Source: Sphingomicrobium sp. XHP0239
GTDB lineage: Bacteria > Pseudomonadota > Alphaproteobacteria > Sphingomonadales > Sphingomonadaceae
NCBI RefSeq assembly: GCF_039555325.1
Contig: NZ_CP154608.1
Location: forward strand, 1,922,001-1,986,000
Length of the DNA stretch: 64,000 nt
Direction: 5' to 3'
A model generated the notes under the pieces. The model had not been told where the DNA came from. It was given only the letters and a program-made list of their open reading frames with translations, and made no database searches. Positions 21,220-30,197 of the stretch are shown in pieces (the first letter of the stretch is position 1; each line of letters opens with the position of its first letter). Position numbers and translations under genes: made by a program.

Positions 21220-22220
21220 GCCCGCGCCGCCACGCTTTCGGGCAGATCCTCGCCGAACACGCGCTGGTAATATTCGGCGATCATCGGACGCTCGGCCTCG
21301 TCGCACTTGTTCAGGAAACTGACGCGGAAGGCGTAGCCGACGTCCCCGAAGATCAGTGCGTTCTGCGCCCAGCTGATGACCGTGCGGGGGCTCATCACCG
21401 TCGAGATGTCGCCGTTCACGAAGCCCTGGCGCGACAGGTCGGCGACCTTGATCATCCGCTCGACCGTCTTCTTCCCCTCGGGCTTGTCATATTCGCCCGA
21501 TTTGGCGAGCACGATCCGCGCCTCGGTCTCGGCGGGGAGATAGTTCAGCGTGGTGACGATGTTCCACCGGTCCATCTGTCCCTGATTGATCGCCTGCGTG
21601 CCGTGATACAGCCCCGTCGTATCGCCGAGACCGACCGTGTTGGTAGTGGCGAACAGGCGGAAGGCGGGATCGGGCTGGATCACGCGATTCTGGTCGAGCA
21701 GGGTGAGCTTGCCCTCGGTTTCCAGCACGCGCTGGATCACGAACATCACGTCGGGCCGCCCGGCGTCATATTCGTCGAAGACAAGCGCGACGGGGTTCTG
21801 AAGGCACCAGGGAAGCAGCCCTTCCTTGAACTTGGTGACCTGCTGCCCGTCCTCCAGCACGATGGCATCGCGCCCGACGAGGTCGATGCGGCTGATGTGC
21901 GCGTCGAGGTTGATCCGGATGAGCGGCCACTTGAGCCGCGCCGCGACCTGTTCGATGTGCGTCGACTTACCCGTGCCATGATAGCCCTGGACCATCACGC
22001 GGCGGTCGTGCGCGAAGCCCGCGAGAATCGCCATCGTCGTGTCGGGATCGAAGACGTAGGCGGGGTCCGCATCGGGCACGCGGGGGTCGGCCTGCGAAAA
22101 GGCGGGAATCATCATGTCGCTGTCGACGCCGAACATCTCGCGCGCGCTGACTTCGATATCGGGCGCGGGGAGAATGGTGGCGTCGTGATTGTCGATGGGG
22201 GCGTTCAGCGGATCGTTCAT
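21216..22220 (-). CDS. cobS: Cobaltochelatase subunit CobS (AAA+ ATPase)
   Basis: CobS is the MoxR-like AAA+ ATPase that forms a two-ring motor with CobT. The 334-residue protein has Walker [10 protein letters not shown] (residues 79-87), Walker B ALVFDEYD (145-152), sensor-1 region [12 protein letters not shown], and the family N-terminus [20 protein letters not shown]. Length is normal. Transcription should continue toward cobT, past the small gene on the opposite strand. The 3' end overlaps that gene by four bases. Confidence 0.94.
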   Translation of the reverse strand: MNDPLNAPIDNHDATILPAPDIEVSAREMFGVDSDMMIPAFSQADPRVPDADPAYVFDPDTTMAILAGFAHDRRVMVQGYHGTGKSTHIEQVAARLKWPLIRINLDAHISRIDLVGRDAIVLEDGQQVTKFKEGLLPWCLQNPVALVFDEYDAGRPDVMFVIQRVLETEGKLTLLDQNRVIQPDPAFRLFATTNTVGLGDTTGLYHGTQAINQGQMDRWNIVTTLNYLPAETEARIVLAKSGEYDKPEGKKTVERMIKVADLSRQGFVNGDISTVMSPRTVISWAQNALIFGDVGYAFRVSFLNKCDEAERPMIAEYYQRVFGEDLPESVAARA

Positions 22221-22380
22221 GGGGCATGGACTTAGGGGCTGAAGCTCGAAGCCTCAATGGCGGACTTTCGGCTGCGGCGGCGGGTTTTGCGTTGCCGAAG
22301 CCTCTCGCCAGCGCGGCGCCGCCAATGCATCCTGCGCCGGGCGCGACACGATGGCGAGTCGCGGTACAGGGAGAATCATC

Positions 22381-22743
22381 ATGGCTTATATCGACGGTTT
22401 CCTTATTCCCGTTCCTGCCGACCGGATGGACGATTATCGCGCGCTGGCGCACAAGATGGCGCCGCTGTTCCGCGAGTGGGGCGCGCTGCGCGTCGTCGAG
22501 ACGGTGGAGGACGACTGCCCCAAGGGCGAGACCAACGATTTCCACACCGCGGTCGTCGCCGAGGAGGGCGAGAAGACGGTCTTCAGTTGGACCGAATGGC
22601 CCGACAAGGCGACGCGCGATGCGGCGTGGGGCAAGATGGAACAGCATATGAAGGACAATCCCGACGACATGGGGATGCCGTTCGACGGGAAGCGGATGAT
22701 CTACGGCGGTTTTGCGCCGCTGCTCGATACCGACGCCGATTAA
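22381..22743 (+). CDS. DUF1428 domain-containing protein
   Basis: A 120-residue cytoplasmic protein of the dimeric ferredoxin-like DUF1428 family, shown by MAYIDGFLIPVPADR at the start, FREWGALRVVETVEDD and the end RMIYGGFAPLLD. Function is unknown; relatives look like antibiotic-monooxygenase-fold enzymes. GGGAGA precedes the ATG at 22381. It is divergent from cobS and is followed 66 bp later by the MpaB-like gene. Confidence 0.88.
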   Translation: MAYIDGFLIPVPADRMDDYRALAHKMAPLFREWGALRVVETVEDDCPKGETNDFHTAVVAEEGEKTVFSWTEWPDKATRDAAWGKMEQHMKDNPDDMGMPFDGKRMIYGGFAPLLDTDAD

Positions 22744-22809
22744 GGAATAATTCTGCAGGCGGACGTTCGGCCCGCTGGCGGCGGCGGCGGCAGGCGCTAG
22801 AGTGCAACG

Positions 22810-23655
22810 ATGCCGTCCGAGTTCGTCCGCCAGCGATTGATCGCCCATGTCCGAGGGGTGTTCAACGAGGAAGGGCAGCAGCCCGTCCCGCCGTCGGACG
22901 CGGCCTGGTTCGCCAAGGACACGCCCATCCGGCTGGTGCATGCGGACATCGTGGGAATGATGGTGGGCGGCGTACGGGGCCTGCTGTTGCAGATGCTCCA
23001 CCCGCACGCGTTGCAGGGGGTGCTCGACTATTCCGACTTTCGCGCCGACATGCACGGGCGGCTGCGCCGGACCGCGCGGTTCATCGCGGTCACGACCTTC
23101 GGCCATCGCGACGAGGCGCAGGCGGCGGTCGATCGCGTCAACCGGATCCACCAGAGCGTGGCGGGTACGCTCCCCGGCGGCGCTGCCTATCGCGCCACCG
23201 ACCCCAGGGTGCTGGCATGGGTGCATGTCGTCGAAGCGCAGAGCTTTCTCGCGGGCTACCAGCGCTACGTTCGCCCGCGCCTGACCGGGGCGGAGCGGGA
23301 CCGTTATTTCGACCAGTTCGCGCTGGTCGCCGACAAGCTGGGGGCCGACCCCGTGCCCCGGTCCGCAGCCGAGGCCGACGCGATCTTCCGCGACTTGCGG
23401 TCCGACCTCGCCACGTCGGCCAAAACACGCGAGGTCGCGCGCCTCGTCCTGTCGCAGAACACGCCCGGAACGCCCGCAATCGTCCAGCGGATGATCATGG
23501 CCGAGGCGGTCGCGCTGCTGCCCCCGTTCGCCCGGGACATGCTGGGGCTCGACCGCTCGCTGTTGGCGCTGCCCGCGCGGGTAGGGACCGCTGGCGCGGC
23601 GCGCACGCTACGCTGGGCGTTCCGCCAAGGATATCGAACGTCAAATCCGGATTGA
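22810..23655 (+). CDS. MpaB/DUF2236-family oxygenase-like protein
   Basis: The 281-residue protein fits the DUF2236 (MpaB / latex-clearing-protein-like) family, which includes haem-b oxygenases such as rubber oxygenase Lcp. Seen here are the LLLQMLHPHALQGVLDYSDF stretch, the conserved RLRRTARFIAVTTFG with its nearby His, and VLAWVHVVEAQSFLAGYQRY. Family substrates are mostly undefined. It is predicted soluble and has no signal peptide. It may be co-transcribed with DUF1428, but a palindrome and promoter-like boxes separate it from the next gene. Confidence 0.82.
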   Translation: MPSEFVRQRLIAHVRGVFNEEGQQPVPPSDAAWFAKDTPIRLVHADIVGMMVGGVRGLLLQMLHPHALQGVLDYSDFRADMHGRLRRTARFIAVTTFGHRDEAQAAVDRVNRIHQSVAGTLPGGAAYRATDPRVLAWVHVVEAQSFLAGYQRYVRPRLTGAERDRYFDQFALVADKLGADPVPRSAAEADAIFRDLRSDLATSAKTREVARLVLSQNTPGTPAIVQRMIMAEAVALLPPFARDMLGLDRSLLALPARVGTAGAARTLRWAFRQGYRTSNPD

Positions 23656-23677
23656 CTTGGCGCGCAAACTGATCTCC

Positions 23678-23696
23678 GATGTGACAGTGTAACATC
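23678..23696. promoter_or_regulatory. Imperfect 19-bp palindrome, possible operator
   Basis: GATGTGACAGTGTAACATC pairs with itself at 8 of 9 positions around a central G. It lies 14 bp before the SIMPL gene and 20 bp after a TTGACT box (23652-23657), just where a repressor such as a TetR-type protein would bind. No regulator gene is adjacent. Confidence 0.4.
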
Positions 23697-23709
23697 CGGA
23701 GTCTCTGCC

Positions 23710-24432
23710 ATGCGTTCCACCATTCTCCTTGCCCCCCTCGCGCTTGCCGCCTGCAACCAGGCCGAGGCCGATCCGCGCGGCGTCGACCGCGACGAAACCC
23801 TGCTGACCGTCAACGCCACCGGCGAGGCGGAGGCGCGTCCCGACGAAGCGCGCTTCAGCCTCGGCGTCGAGACGCTCGCGGGAAGCGCCCGTGCCGCCAG
23901 CGCCGCCAATGCGGAGAAGATGCAGGAGGTGATGGTCGCGCTTGCGCCCTTCGACATTCCCGAAGAGCAGATGCAGACCCGCAACCTCTCGGTCCAGCGC
24001 ATCACCTACGGCGACGATCGGGGCCGCTACCGCGCGTACAACATCCTCGAGGTGCGGATGGACGATGTCGATCGGGCCGGCGATGCCGTGACCGCGGTCA
24101 CCGACACGGGCGGCAACCTCGTGAGCGGGCCTACCCTGGCCCAGTCCGACCCCGAGGCGGCGACCCAGTCGGCCTATGCCGAGGCCTATCGCAACGCGCG
24201 GCTCCGCGCCGATGCCTATGCGGAGGCGGCGGGGCTGCAGGTCGCGCGGATCCTGACCATCCGTGACGGGGGACAGCAGGGCGGCCCCTATCCGGTCGAC
24301 ACGGCTTCGGTCGAGATGTCGGCGCAGGCGGCCCCGCCCCCGCCGATCAATACCGCGCCGTTCCAGCCGGGCATGAACCGCGCGCGGGTCAACGTGACCG
24401 TGGCCTTCGCGCTCGAAGCGGCGGACGACTAA
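23710..24432 (+). CDS. SIMPL (DUF541) domain lipoprotein
   Basis: A 240-residue exported lipoprotein: the signal peptide ends in LALAAC with Cys15, and the SIMPL domain covers about residues 30-235. It shows the family's VNATGEAEARPDEARFSLGV start, the QTRNLSVQRI region and RVNVTVAF end. Relatives are periplasmic or outer-membrane proteins; oxidative-stress roles have been proposed. A PPPPIN insert sits before the last strand. The TAA stop overlaps the stop of the convergent J-domain gene. Confidence 0.88.
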   Translation: MRSTILLAPLALAACNQAEADPRGVDRDETLLTVNATGEAEARPDEARFSLGVETLAGSARAASAANAEKMQEVMVALAPFDIPEEQMQTRNLSVQRITYGDDRGRYRAYNILEVRMDDVDRAGDAVTAVTDTGGNLVSGPTLAQSDPEAATQSAYAEAYRNARLRADAYAEAAGLQVARILTIRDGGQQGGPYPVDTASVEMSAQAAPPPPINTAPFQPGMNRARVNVTVAFALEAADD

Positions 24433-25016
24433 GCCGCGAACGCCTCGGCGTGCTTCAGTCGGTCGTAGGCGTCGATCACCGCGCGCAGCCGCGCTTCGTG
24501 GCGGCGATCCCCGCCGTTGCGATCGGGGTGATAGACCCGCACCAGTTTCTTGTAGGCGGCACGAACGTCCGCGAGCGTTGCATCGCTGCCGATGCCGAGC
24601 ACGTGCAGCGATTCCTGCTCGGCCGCGCTGAAACGCGATCGGGCCTGCGCCTTGCGCATCGAAGCGCCGCCACGAAAGCGCGCCGCGATGGCGTCGAGCG
24701 GGTCGTCGAAATCGGCCCAGGCGGGTCCGGGGTCGCCGCCCCGGGTGAAGGCGAAGCGGCGCGAGCCTCGGTCGCGACGGGGAATGGGCGAGGTTTCCTC
24801 CGCAATCTCCTCCGCGCTCATCCCGTCGAAATAATCGTAGGCCGCATTATGCTCGCGCACGTGCTCGAGACAGAGGTAGCGGTAGTGGCCGGGGCCGTCG
24901 AAATCGCCGAGCGTCACGGGCGCGCGAAACTCGCCCGCTTCCTCGCATCCCGGATGGGCGCAGGTCGCTGCCGCACCCTCGACCCGCCCGTGCCATTTGG
25001 TGTGTCGTGAAGCCAT
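24429..25016 (-). CDS. J-domain (DnaJ-like) protein
   Basis: This 195-residue protein has its J domain at the C-terminus (about residues 135-192) with the essential HPD motif in VYHPDRNGG, preceded by an alphaproteobacterial N-terminal region with two Cys (CAHPGC) and a third (YLCLEHV) that may bind a metal. It should stimulate a DnaK-type ATPase. A J-domain gene of this type next to bolA and near cobS/cobT is a familiar alphaproteobacterial arrangement. The ATG at 25016 begins the conserved region; longer in-frame extension overlaps bolA. Confidence 0.87.
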   Translation of the reverse strand: MASRHTKWHGRVEGAAATCAHPGCEEAGEFRAPVTLGDFDGPGHYRYLCLEHVREHNAAYDYFDGMSAEEIAEETSPIPRRDRGSRRFAFTRGGDPGPAWADFDDPLDAIAARFRGGASMRKAQARSRFSAAEQESLHVLGIGSDATLADVRAAYKKLVRVYHPDRNGGDRRHEARLRAVIDAYDRLKHAEAFAA

Positions 25017-25076
25017 GAACGCAACAACATAAGAAGCGCACCTGAACCTTGCCAGACCCCCGCGCGTAGGGAGGAT

Positions 25077-25376
25077 ATGACCGACGAAAGCCCCTCCGAT
25101 ACGACCGTCTCCGCCGAGATCATCCGCCGCCTTCGCAACGCGCTTCACCCCGAAACGCTGCGCCTCGACAACGAGAGCGCCCAGCACGCCGGCCATGCCG
25201 GTGACGACGGATCGGGCGAGACCCACTGGTCGCTGCATATCGTTTCCGCGCAGTTCGCGGGCGAGAACCGGGTCGCGCGCCAGCGGATGATTTACAAGGC
25301 GCTGGGTGACCTCATGGACAATCCCATTCATGCGCTGCAGATCAAGGCGCAAACCCCCGAGGAGGCCCGCGCATGA
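25077..25376 (+). CDS. bolA: BolA family protein
   Basis: BolA proteins partner with monothiol glutaredoxins in iron-sulfur trafficking and affect cell shape and stress response. The 99-residue protein has the BolA fold: an N-terminal helix (SAEIIRRLRNALHPETLRL), the HWSLHIVSAQF strand and the NRVARQRMIYKALGDLM helix with the family's conserved arginine. It is divergent from the J-domain gene and overlaps the GST gene by ATGA, so bolA, GST and pirin probably form one operon. Confidence 0.93.
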   Translation: MTDESPSDTTVSAEIIRRLRNALHPETLRLDNESAQHAGHAGDDGSGETHWSLHIVSAQFAGENRVARQRMIYKALGDLMDNPIHALQIKAQTPEEARA

Positions 25377-26080
25377 GCTACGACCTTTGGTACTGGCCCT
25401 CGATCCAGGGACGCGGCGAGTTCGTGCGGCTGGCACTGGAAGCAGCGGAGCAACCCTACCGCGACCGCGCGCGCGACGCCGATGCACAGGCGCTGGTCGA
25501 GGATCTGGAAGCGCGCTCGGGCTTTCGCCCCTACGCACCGCCCTATCTGGTCGACGGCGACCATGTCGTCAGCCAGGTCGCGCACGTCTGCGCCTACCTC
25601 GCCGGCAAGCACGATTTCGGCGGCGCGGACATGCACGAGGGATCGGCACTGATGCAGGTACAGCTGACCGTCACCGACATCGTCGCCGAAGTGCACGACA
25701 CGCACCACCCGGTCGAGCAGGGCGCCTACTACAAGGACCAGGAGCCCGAGGCGGAGCGCGCCGCCAAGGAGTTTCGCGACGACCGGATGCCCAAATATTT
25801 CGCCTATTTCGAAGACGCGCTGTCGGCGAACGACGGCCCGTTCGCGGGCGGCCAACGATGGACCCACGTCGATACGTCGCTGTTCCAGCTGGTCGAGGGT
25901 CTTCGCTATGCCTTTCCCAAGCGGATGAAGGCGATCGAGAGCGACTATCCCAGGCTGATCGCGTGCCGCGATGCGGTCGCCGACCTTCCGGGGATCGCCG
26001 CCTACCTCAAATCCGATCGACGCATTCCCTTCAACGAAAACGGGATCTTCCGTCACTATCCGGAGCTGGACGGCCAATGA
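25373..26080 (+). CDS. Glutathione S-transferase family protein
   Basis: The 235-residue protein has a thioredoxin-like N-terminal domain starting YDLWYWPSIQGRGEFVRLAL, with the QxxGR element in the position that binds glutathione in alpha/pi/sigma-like enzymes, and an all-helical C-terminal domain (about 85-215) with the N-capping VDTSLFQLVEGL segment. Substrate unknown. It overlaps bolA and pirin by ATGA on both sides. The link of a glutathione enzyme with BolA, whose partner glutaredoxins use glutathione, is suggestive of a thiol-redox unit. Confidence 0.88.
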   Translation: MSYDLWYWPSIQGRGEFVRLALEAAEQPYRDRARDADAQALVEDLEARSGFRPYAPPYLVDGDHVVSQVAHVCAYLAGKHDFGGADMHEGSALMQVQLTVTDIVAEVHDTHHPVEQGAYYKDQEPEAERAAKEFRDDRMPKYFAYFEDALSANDGPFAGGQRWTHVDTSLFQLVEGLRYAFPKRMKAIESDYPRLIACRDAVADLPGIAAYLKSDRRIPFNENGIFRHYPELDGQ

Positions 26081-26955
26081 GCTTGATCGACATCACCCCC
26101 ACGGTCCACGATCTGGGCGCTTTCAAGGTCCGCCGCGTGCTGCCATCTAAGGCCCGCACGATGGTGGGGCCCTTCATCTTCGTCGACGAATTCGGCCCCG
26201 CGCAGATGGAAACGGGCGAGGGCATGGACGTTCGCCCCCACCCGCACATCAACCTCGCCACCGTCACCTACCTGTTCGAGGGCGCGATCCATCATCGCGA
26301 CAGCCTCGGCACCAGCCAGGTGATCCGCCCGGGCGCCGTCAATCTGATGACCGCGGGCAAGGGCATCGTCCATTCCGAACGCAGCCCGCAGGACGAGCGC
26401 GACGCCGGTCCCAAGCTCTACGGAATGCAGACGTGGCTGGCGCTTCCCGAGGACCGCGAAGAGATGGAGCCAGCGTTCGACCATGTCGGGTCCGACGCGC
26501 TACCGCTTGTCGAGGACGGCAACGCCTCCGCCCGCATCCTGATGGGGACCCTGTGGGGCGCCAGCGCGGGGACGCCGCAGCACAGTTCGACCATCTACGC
26601 CGACCTGCTGCTCGACGGGGGCGCGTTGCCGATCGACGCGGAGGCCGACGAACGGGCGGTGCTCGTCACCGAAGGCACGCTCTCGCTCGACGACCAGAAG
26701 CTCGAACCGTTCATCCTATATGTGCTTGCCCCTGGGGAGGCGATGACGCTCAAGGGCACGGGGCGCGCGATGCTGCTCGGCGGCGAAGCCTTCGCGACCA
26801 AGCGCCACGTCTGGTGGAATTTCGTGAGCTCGAGCCCCGATCGCATCCAGCAGGCGAAGGAAGACTGGCAGAACCGACGCTTCGACGTGGTCCCCGGCGA
26901 CGCGGAAGAGCGCATTCCGATCCCCGACGTTCCCAAGACCGTCAGCTACCCCTGA
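26077..26955 (+). CDS. Pirin family protein
   Basis: The 292-residue protein is a double-cupin pirin. The metal site is visible in the first cupin: RPHPHINLATVTYLFEG and the following IHHRDSLG and GKGIVHSE give the expected His-x-His, His and Glu/His ligands. Bacterial pirins can be quercetin dioxygenases or redox-linked modulators of pyruvate dehydrogenase; which applies here is unknown. It is the last gene of the bolA-GST-pirin unit, ATGA-coupled to the GST gene. Confidence 0.92.
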   Translation: MSLIDITPTVHDLGAFKVRRVLPSKARTMVGPFIFVDEFGPAQMETGEGMDVRPHPHINLATVTYLFEGAIHHRDSLGTSQVIRPGAVNLMTAGKGIVHSERSPQDERDAGPKLYGMQTWLALPEDREEMEPAFDHVGSDALPLVEDGNASARILMGTLWGASAGTPQHSSTIYADLLLDGGALPIDAEADERAVLVTEGTLSLDDQKLEPFILYVLAPGEAMTLKGTGRAMLLGGEAFATKRHVWWNFVSSSPDRIQQAKEDWQNRRFDVVPGDAEERIPIPDVPKTVSYP

Positions 26956-27014
26956 CGATTTGACACGCGCCCGGCCGTGTAACAGGGTATCACGCAATCG
27001 AGGGAGCCAGCACC

Positions 27015-27767
27015 ATGTTCGTTTCTGCCATTCTCCTTGCCGCTTCGTTTGCCAGCCCCGAAGTCGAGCTGACCGCCGAACTGGCCCGCGCGATGGACAG
27101 TAGCGAACTCGCCAATACGATCCTCGGGGATGAACATGGTGCGATGTCCGGGCATCGCATCACTTTCGGACGCGACGGCCGCATTTCCTCGATCCGGCTT
27201 TCCGAAGAGGGCACCGCCGATTCCGACGGTCAGTGCGTGCGTCGCAGCTATGTCGCCAGCTTCGACGGCAGCGACCGAACCAGCGACGCCGTGAAACTCC
27301 ACCGCGTCCGGGCCGAGCTGAGTTTCAGACCGAGCAGTTCTTGCGAGGGTGCCGACGGCTGGGTGCGCGTCGACAGCCCGGCGGACCTTGCCAATGCACG
27401 GCGCGTGCTCGCAGAGATCAAGGACATCCGCGCACGGCAGACCGGCGCGCCGCGCGCCGGCCTATATTGTCGCGACGACACCAACCAAGGGAAATGCGGC
27501 GATGACGTCCATGTCACGTTGAAGAGCATCGATCTCGACGACGCTTGGAAGCTCGAACCCTATGGCGAACGCAACGGGGCCTTCTATCACCTGATCGTTG
27601 CCGACACCTCGATCGACGACACCGCGACGCCGCCACAGTGGGTATTGCGCTACATGCCCGCGCCCTCACCCGCCTCGCCGGTCCTGATGATGCACTATTA
27701 TCAACCGATTCCGGGTCCGCCCATGCTGCCTGGTGAGCCGGCCGCGGTGGTGGTCGGAGAGCTTTGA
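27015..27767 (+). CDS. Exported protein of unknown function
   Basis: The 250-residue protein has a short N-terminal hydrophobic stretch (FVSAILLAASFASP) that looks like a signal peptide and a soluble remainder with four cysteines (in GQCVRR, SSCEGAD, LYCRDD and GKCGDD) that could form two disulfides in the periplasm. No family is recognised. GAGGGAGC precedes the ATG. Its TGA stop overlaps the TTG start of the alpha/beta hydrolase as TTGA, so the two are translationally coupled. Confidence 0.7.
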   Translation: MFVSAILLAASFASPEVELTAELARAMDSSELANTILGDEHGAMSGHRITFGRDGRISSIRLSEEGTADSDGQCVRRSYVASFDGSDRTSDAVKLHRVRAELSFRPSSSCEGADGWVRVDSPADLANARRVLAEIKDIRARQTGAPRAGLYCRDDTNQGKCGDDVHVTLKSIDLDDAWKLEPYGERNGAFYHLIVADTSIDDTATPPQWVLRYMPAPSPASPVLMMHYYQPIPGPPMLPGEPAAVVVGEL

Positions 27768-28651
27768 ACACCGAGCGAATCGCGCTGTCGACGGGGGTCA
27801 CGCTCAACGTCGCGACCGCCGGGCCGCAGGACGCGCCTCCGGTCTACCTGCTCCACGGCTTTCCCGAATCGCATCGAACGTGGCGCGGCGTCGCGGCGCT
27901 GCTCGAGGACGATTTCCGCCTCGTCATGCCCGACCAGCGCGGGTTCGCCGGATCGGACAAGCCCGCCGATATCGCGGCCTATCGCACGGACAAGGCGATC
28001 GCCGACCTGCTCGCGCTGGCGGAGGCCAACGGGCACGAGAAGTTCGCGCTCGTCGGGCACGACTGGGGCGGCGCGGTGGCGTGGGCGGCAGCGCTGCGTG
28101 GCGGACCCCACGTCGAAAAGCTCGTCGCGATCAACTCGCCCCATCCGCTGATCTTCCAGCGCTCCCTCATCGACGATCCCGATCAGCGCGCCGCCAGCCA
28201 GTATATGAGCCGGTTCCGCGAAACGGGGATGGAGGAGCGGATCCGCGACATGGGCATCGACACCTTCTTCGAGAAGAGTTTCGCGCCGCATGTCGGCCTG
28301 TCCGCGATTTCCGACGAGGAGCGCCAAACCTACATCGATCAATGGAGCGAAGAGGGCGCGCTCGAAGGGATGCTCGCCTGGTATCGCGCCAGCCCGATGC
28401 TCGTCCCCGGCGTGGACGAGGAGGACGTCGCTTATCCCGACTGGCTGATGGCCGGCGTGCCGACGATCCGGGTTCCCACGCTGGTGGTATGGGGCATGCA
28501 GGACAAGGCGCTGCGCCCCTGCCAACTCGACGGGCTGGACGGGCTGATCGACGACCTCACGATCGAACGGATTGAGGACGCGGGTCACTTCGTGCCGTGG
28601 GAGAAGCCCGAGCCGGTGGCCGATGCGATCCGCGCGTTCCTGACGCGCTAG
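27764..28651 (+). CDS. Alpha/beta hydrolase, epoxide-hydrolase or dehalogenase-like
   Basis: The 295-residue protein has the HGFPESHRTWRGV oxyanion region, PDQRGFAGSDKP, and the nucleophile elbow VGHDWGGAVAW with Asp as nucleophile, as in epoxide hydrolases and haloalkane or fluoroacetate dehalogenases. The catalytic His lies in DAGHFVPWEKP. Start codon is TTG, overlapping the preceding stop as TTGA; no ATG fits before the first strand. The natural substrate cannot be told. Its stop shares CTAG with the DUF2332 gene. Confidence 0.88.
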   Translation: MNTERIALSTGVTLNVATAGPQDAPPVYLLHGFPESHRTWRGVAALLEDDFRLVMPDQRGFAGSDKPADIAAYRTDKAIADLLALAEANGHEKFALVGHDWGGAVAWAAALRGGPHVEKLVAINSPHPLIFQRSLIDDPDQRAASQYMSRFRETGMEERIRDMGIDTFFEKSFAPHVGLSAISDEERQTYIDQWSEEGALEGMLAWYRASPMLVPGVDEEDVAYPDWLMAGVPTIRVPTLVVWGMQDKALRPCQLDGLDGLIDDLTIERIEDAGHFVPWEKPEPVADAIRAFLTR

Positions 28652-29688
28652 GCGATCCACTCCATCCAGGCGCCATGCGCATGGGCACGGGCCAGTTCGA
28701 CGCGTTCGGCCGCGCCCGGCCACGCCCTCACGTGCAGCCGGTGCTTGAGCAAGGTGCGGTCGCCTTCGAGTTCCACCCAGGCCAAGGGCCGCTCCTCGCT
28801 GGCCCGTGCACCCGCCGCTTCCATCGCCGCGCGGACGCGGTCCTGCGTCTCGGCGGGAAGATATTGCCAGACCAGGCTGTGCATCAGGACGCGCGTGACG
28901 CCTTCCTCCTGGGGTTCGGCGAGGCGGCTCTCGACGAAATCGGCGGCGTCGGCCTGCACGACGTGCGGCGGGTCGGCGTCGGCGAGCGCGAACGCCTGCT
29001 CCAGCCGCGCCATCCGCGCCTTCATCTCGGGCCACACGTAGGCGGCCAGCCGCACCCGCCCCTCACGGCTCGACAGGTCGACGGGATCGCGGTCGCAGCC
29101 CGTCAACGACACGATGGAGACGTCGGCATCGGGCGGCGACGCACCCCGCCAATCGGGCACGATCTCGAGCGAGCTGCCCGCGTCGCCGGCCCGCACCCCG
29201 CCGAGATCGAAGGCGAAGCGGTCCATCATCAGGTTGATCCCCGCGCTCGACCCGATCTCGATCAATTCGAAGCGCGGTGAGTGGCCCCGCGCCGCCAGCC
29301 ACAGCAGCGCCGCCATGAACCCCGCCGAGCGCCCCGCCTCGTTGGTCTGCGGCGGGCCCTTCAACCACGGCAGGATGTCGGCCTCGCGCTCCGCGACGAC
29401 CGCGGCGATCGTGTCGGACAGTTCCTCGCGCGTCAGTTCACCCGCGTACAGCGGGGCCAGCCGCGGCTCGGCGCCCGACAGGTGCAGGGCATGGACGGCC
29501 GCCGCCACGCGCAGCGGCAGCACGTCGGCGAGCGGATCGCCCGGCCAGCGATGCAGCGCCTGCCCCAACGTTCCGTCGGGATCGACCCGGTCCCAGACCG
29601 CCTTCACGATGGCGGCCGTGAGCGGCGCCCCGTTCGCGCGGCAATAGTCGATCTGGTTGGCGAAGGCGGCGGCGGGGGTCGGGCTCAT
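28648..29688 (-). CDS. DUF2332 domain-containing protein
   Basis: The 346-residue protein matches the DUF2332 family, with the ALHLSGAEPRLAPLY and TNEAGRSAGFMAALLWLA segments and the FELIEIGSSAGINLMMDRF block, which resembles a nucleotide or SAM-binding loop. Family function is unknown. It is soluble, of normal length, lies between a hydrolase gene (convergent, CTAG overlap) and nusB (divergent, 62 bp). Confidence 0.85.
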   Translation of the reverse strand: MSPTPAAAFANQIDYCRANGAPLTAAIVKAVWDRVDPDGTLGQALHRWPGDPLADVLPLRVAAAVHALHLSGAEPRLAPLYAGELTREELSDTIAAVVAEREADILPWLKGPPQTNEAGRSAGFMAALLWLAARGHSPRFELIEIGSSAGINLMMDRFAFDLGGVRAGDAGSSLEIVPDWRGASPPDADVSIVSLTGCDRDPVDLSSREGRVRLAAYVWPEMKARMARLEQAFALADADPPHVVQADAADFVESRLAEPQEEGVTRVLMHSLVWQYLPAETQDRVRAAMEAAGARASEERPLAWVELEGDRTLLKHRLHVRAWPGAAERVELARAHAHGAWMEWIA

Positions 29689-29750
29689 GCGCGCATCTCA
29701 CTCCATCCGGGGTTGATTGTATAGCGTGTCCGACGCACATGCCGCGGATC

Positions 29751-30197
29751 ATGACCAGCCGTTCCCAATCGCGCAGTGCCGCGCGCCTCGCCGCCGTCCA
29801 GGCGCTCTACCAGCGCGACATGGAGGGCACCGCGACCGCGCAGCTCATCCACGAATTCCACGAACATCGTCTCGGCGCGACGATCGAGGGCGAAACCTAC
29901 GCCGAGGCCGAAGTGCTGTTCTTCGACGATGTCGTCGCCGGCGTCGTGGCGCGCGGGGAGGAAATCGACGGCAAGATCGCCGCGAAGCTGGCGGAAGGAT
30001 GGAAGCTGGAACGGCTGGACAAGCCGATGCGCGCGATCCTGCGCGCCGGCACCTACGAACTGCTCGCCCGTCCCGACGTGCCGCGCGCCAGCGTGATCGA
30101 CGAATATCTCGATGTCGCCGACGCCTTCTACGACAAGAAGGAAAAGGGCTTCGTCAACGGCCTGCTCGACGCCATCGCCAAGGACGTCCGCGGCTAG
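29751..30197 (+). CDS. nusB: Transcription antitermination factor NusB
   Basis: NusB joins NusE (S10) in the antitermination complex on rRNA operons. The 148-residue protein has the family N-terminus SARLAAVQALYQRDMEGT and the C-terminal PRASVIDEYLDVADAFYDKKEKGFVNGLLDA. The ATG at 29751 matches the usual sphingomonad N-terminus; an ATG 12 bases upstream (29739) is possible. In many proteobacteria nusB is followed by thiL; here a gene on the opposite strand separates them, and the nusB stop shares CTAG with it. Confidence 0.94.
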   Translation: MTSRSQSRSAARLAAVQALYQRDMEGTATAQLIHEFHEHRLGATIEGETYAEAEVLFFDDVVAGVVARGEEIDGKIAAKLAEGWKLERLDKPMRAILRAGTYELLARPDVPRASVIDEYLDVADAFYDKKEKGFVNGLLDAIAKDVRG

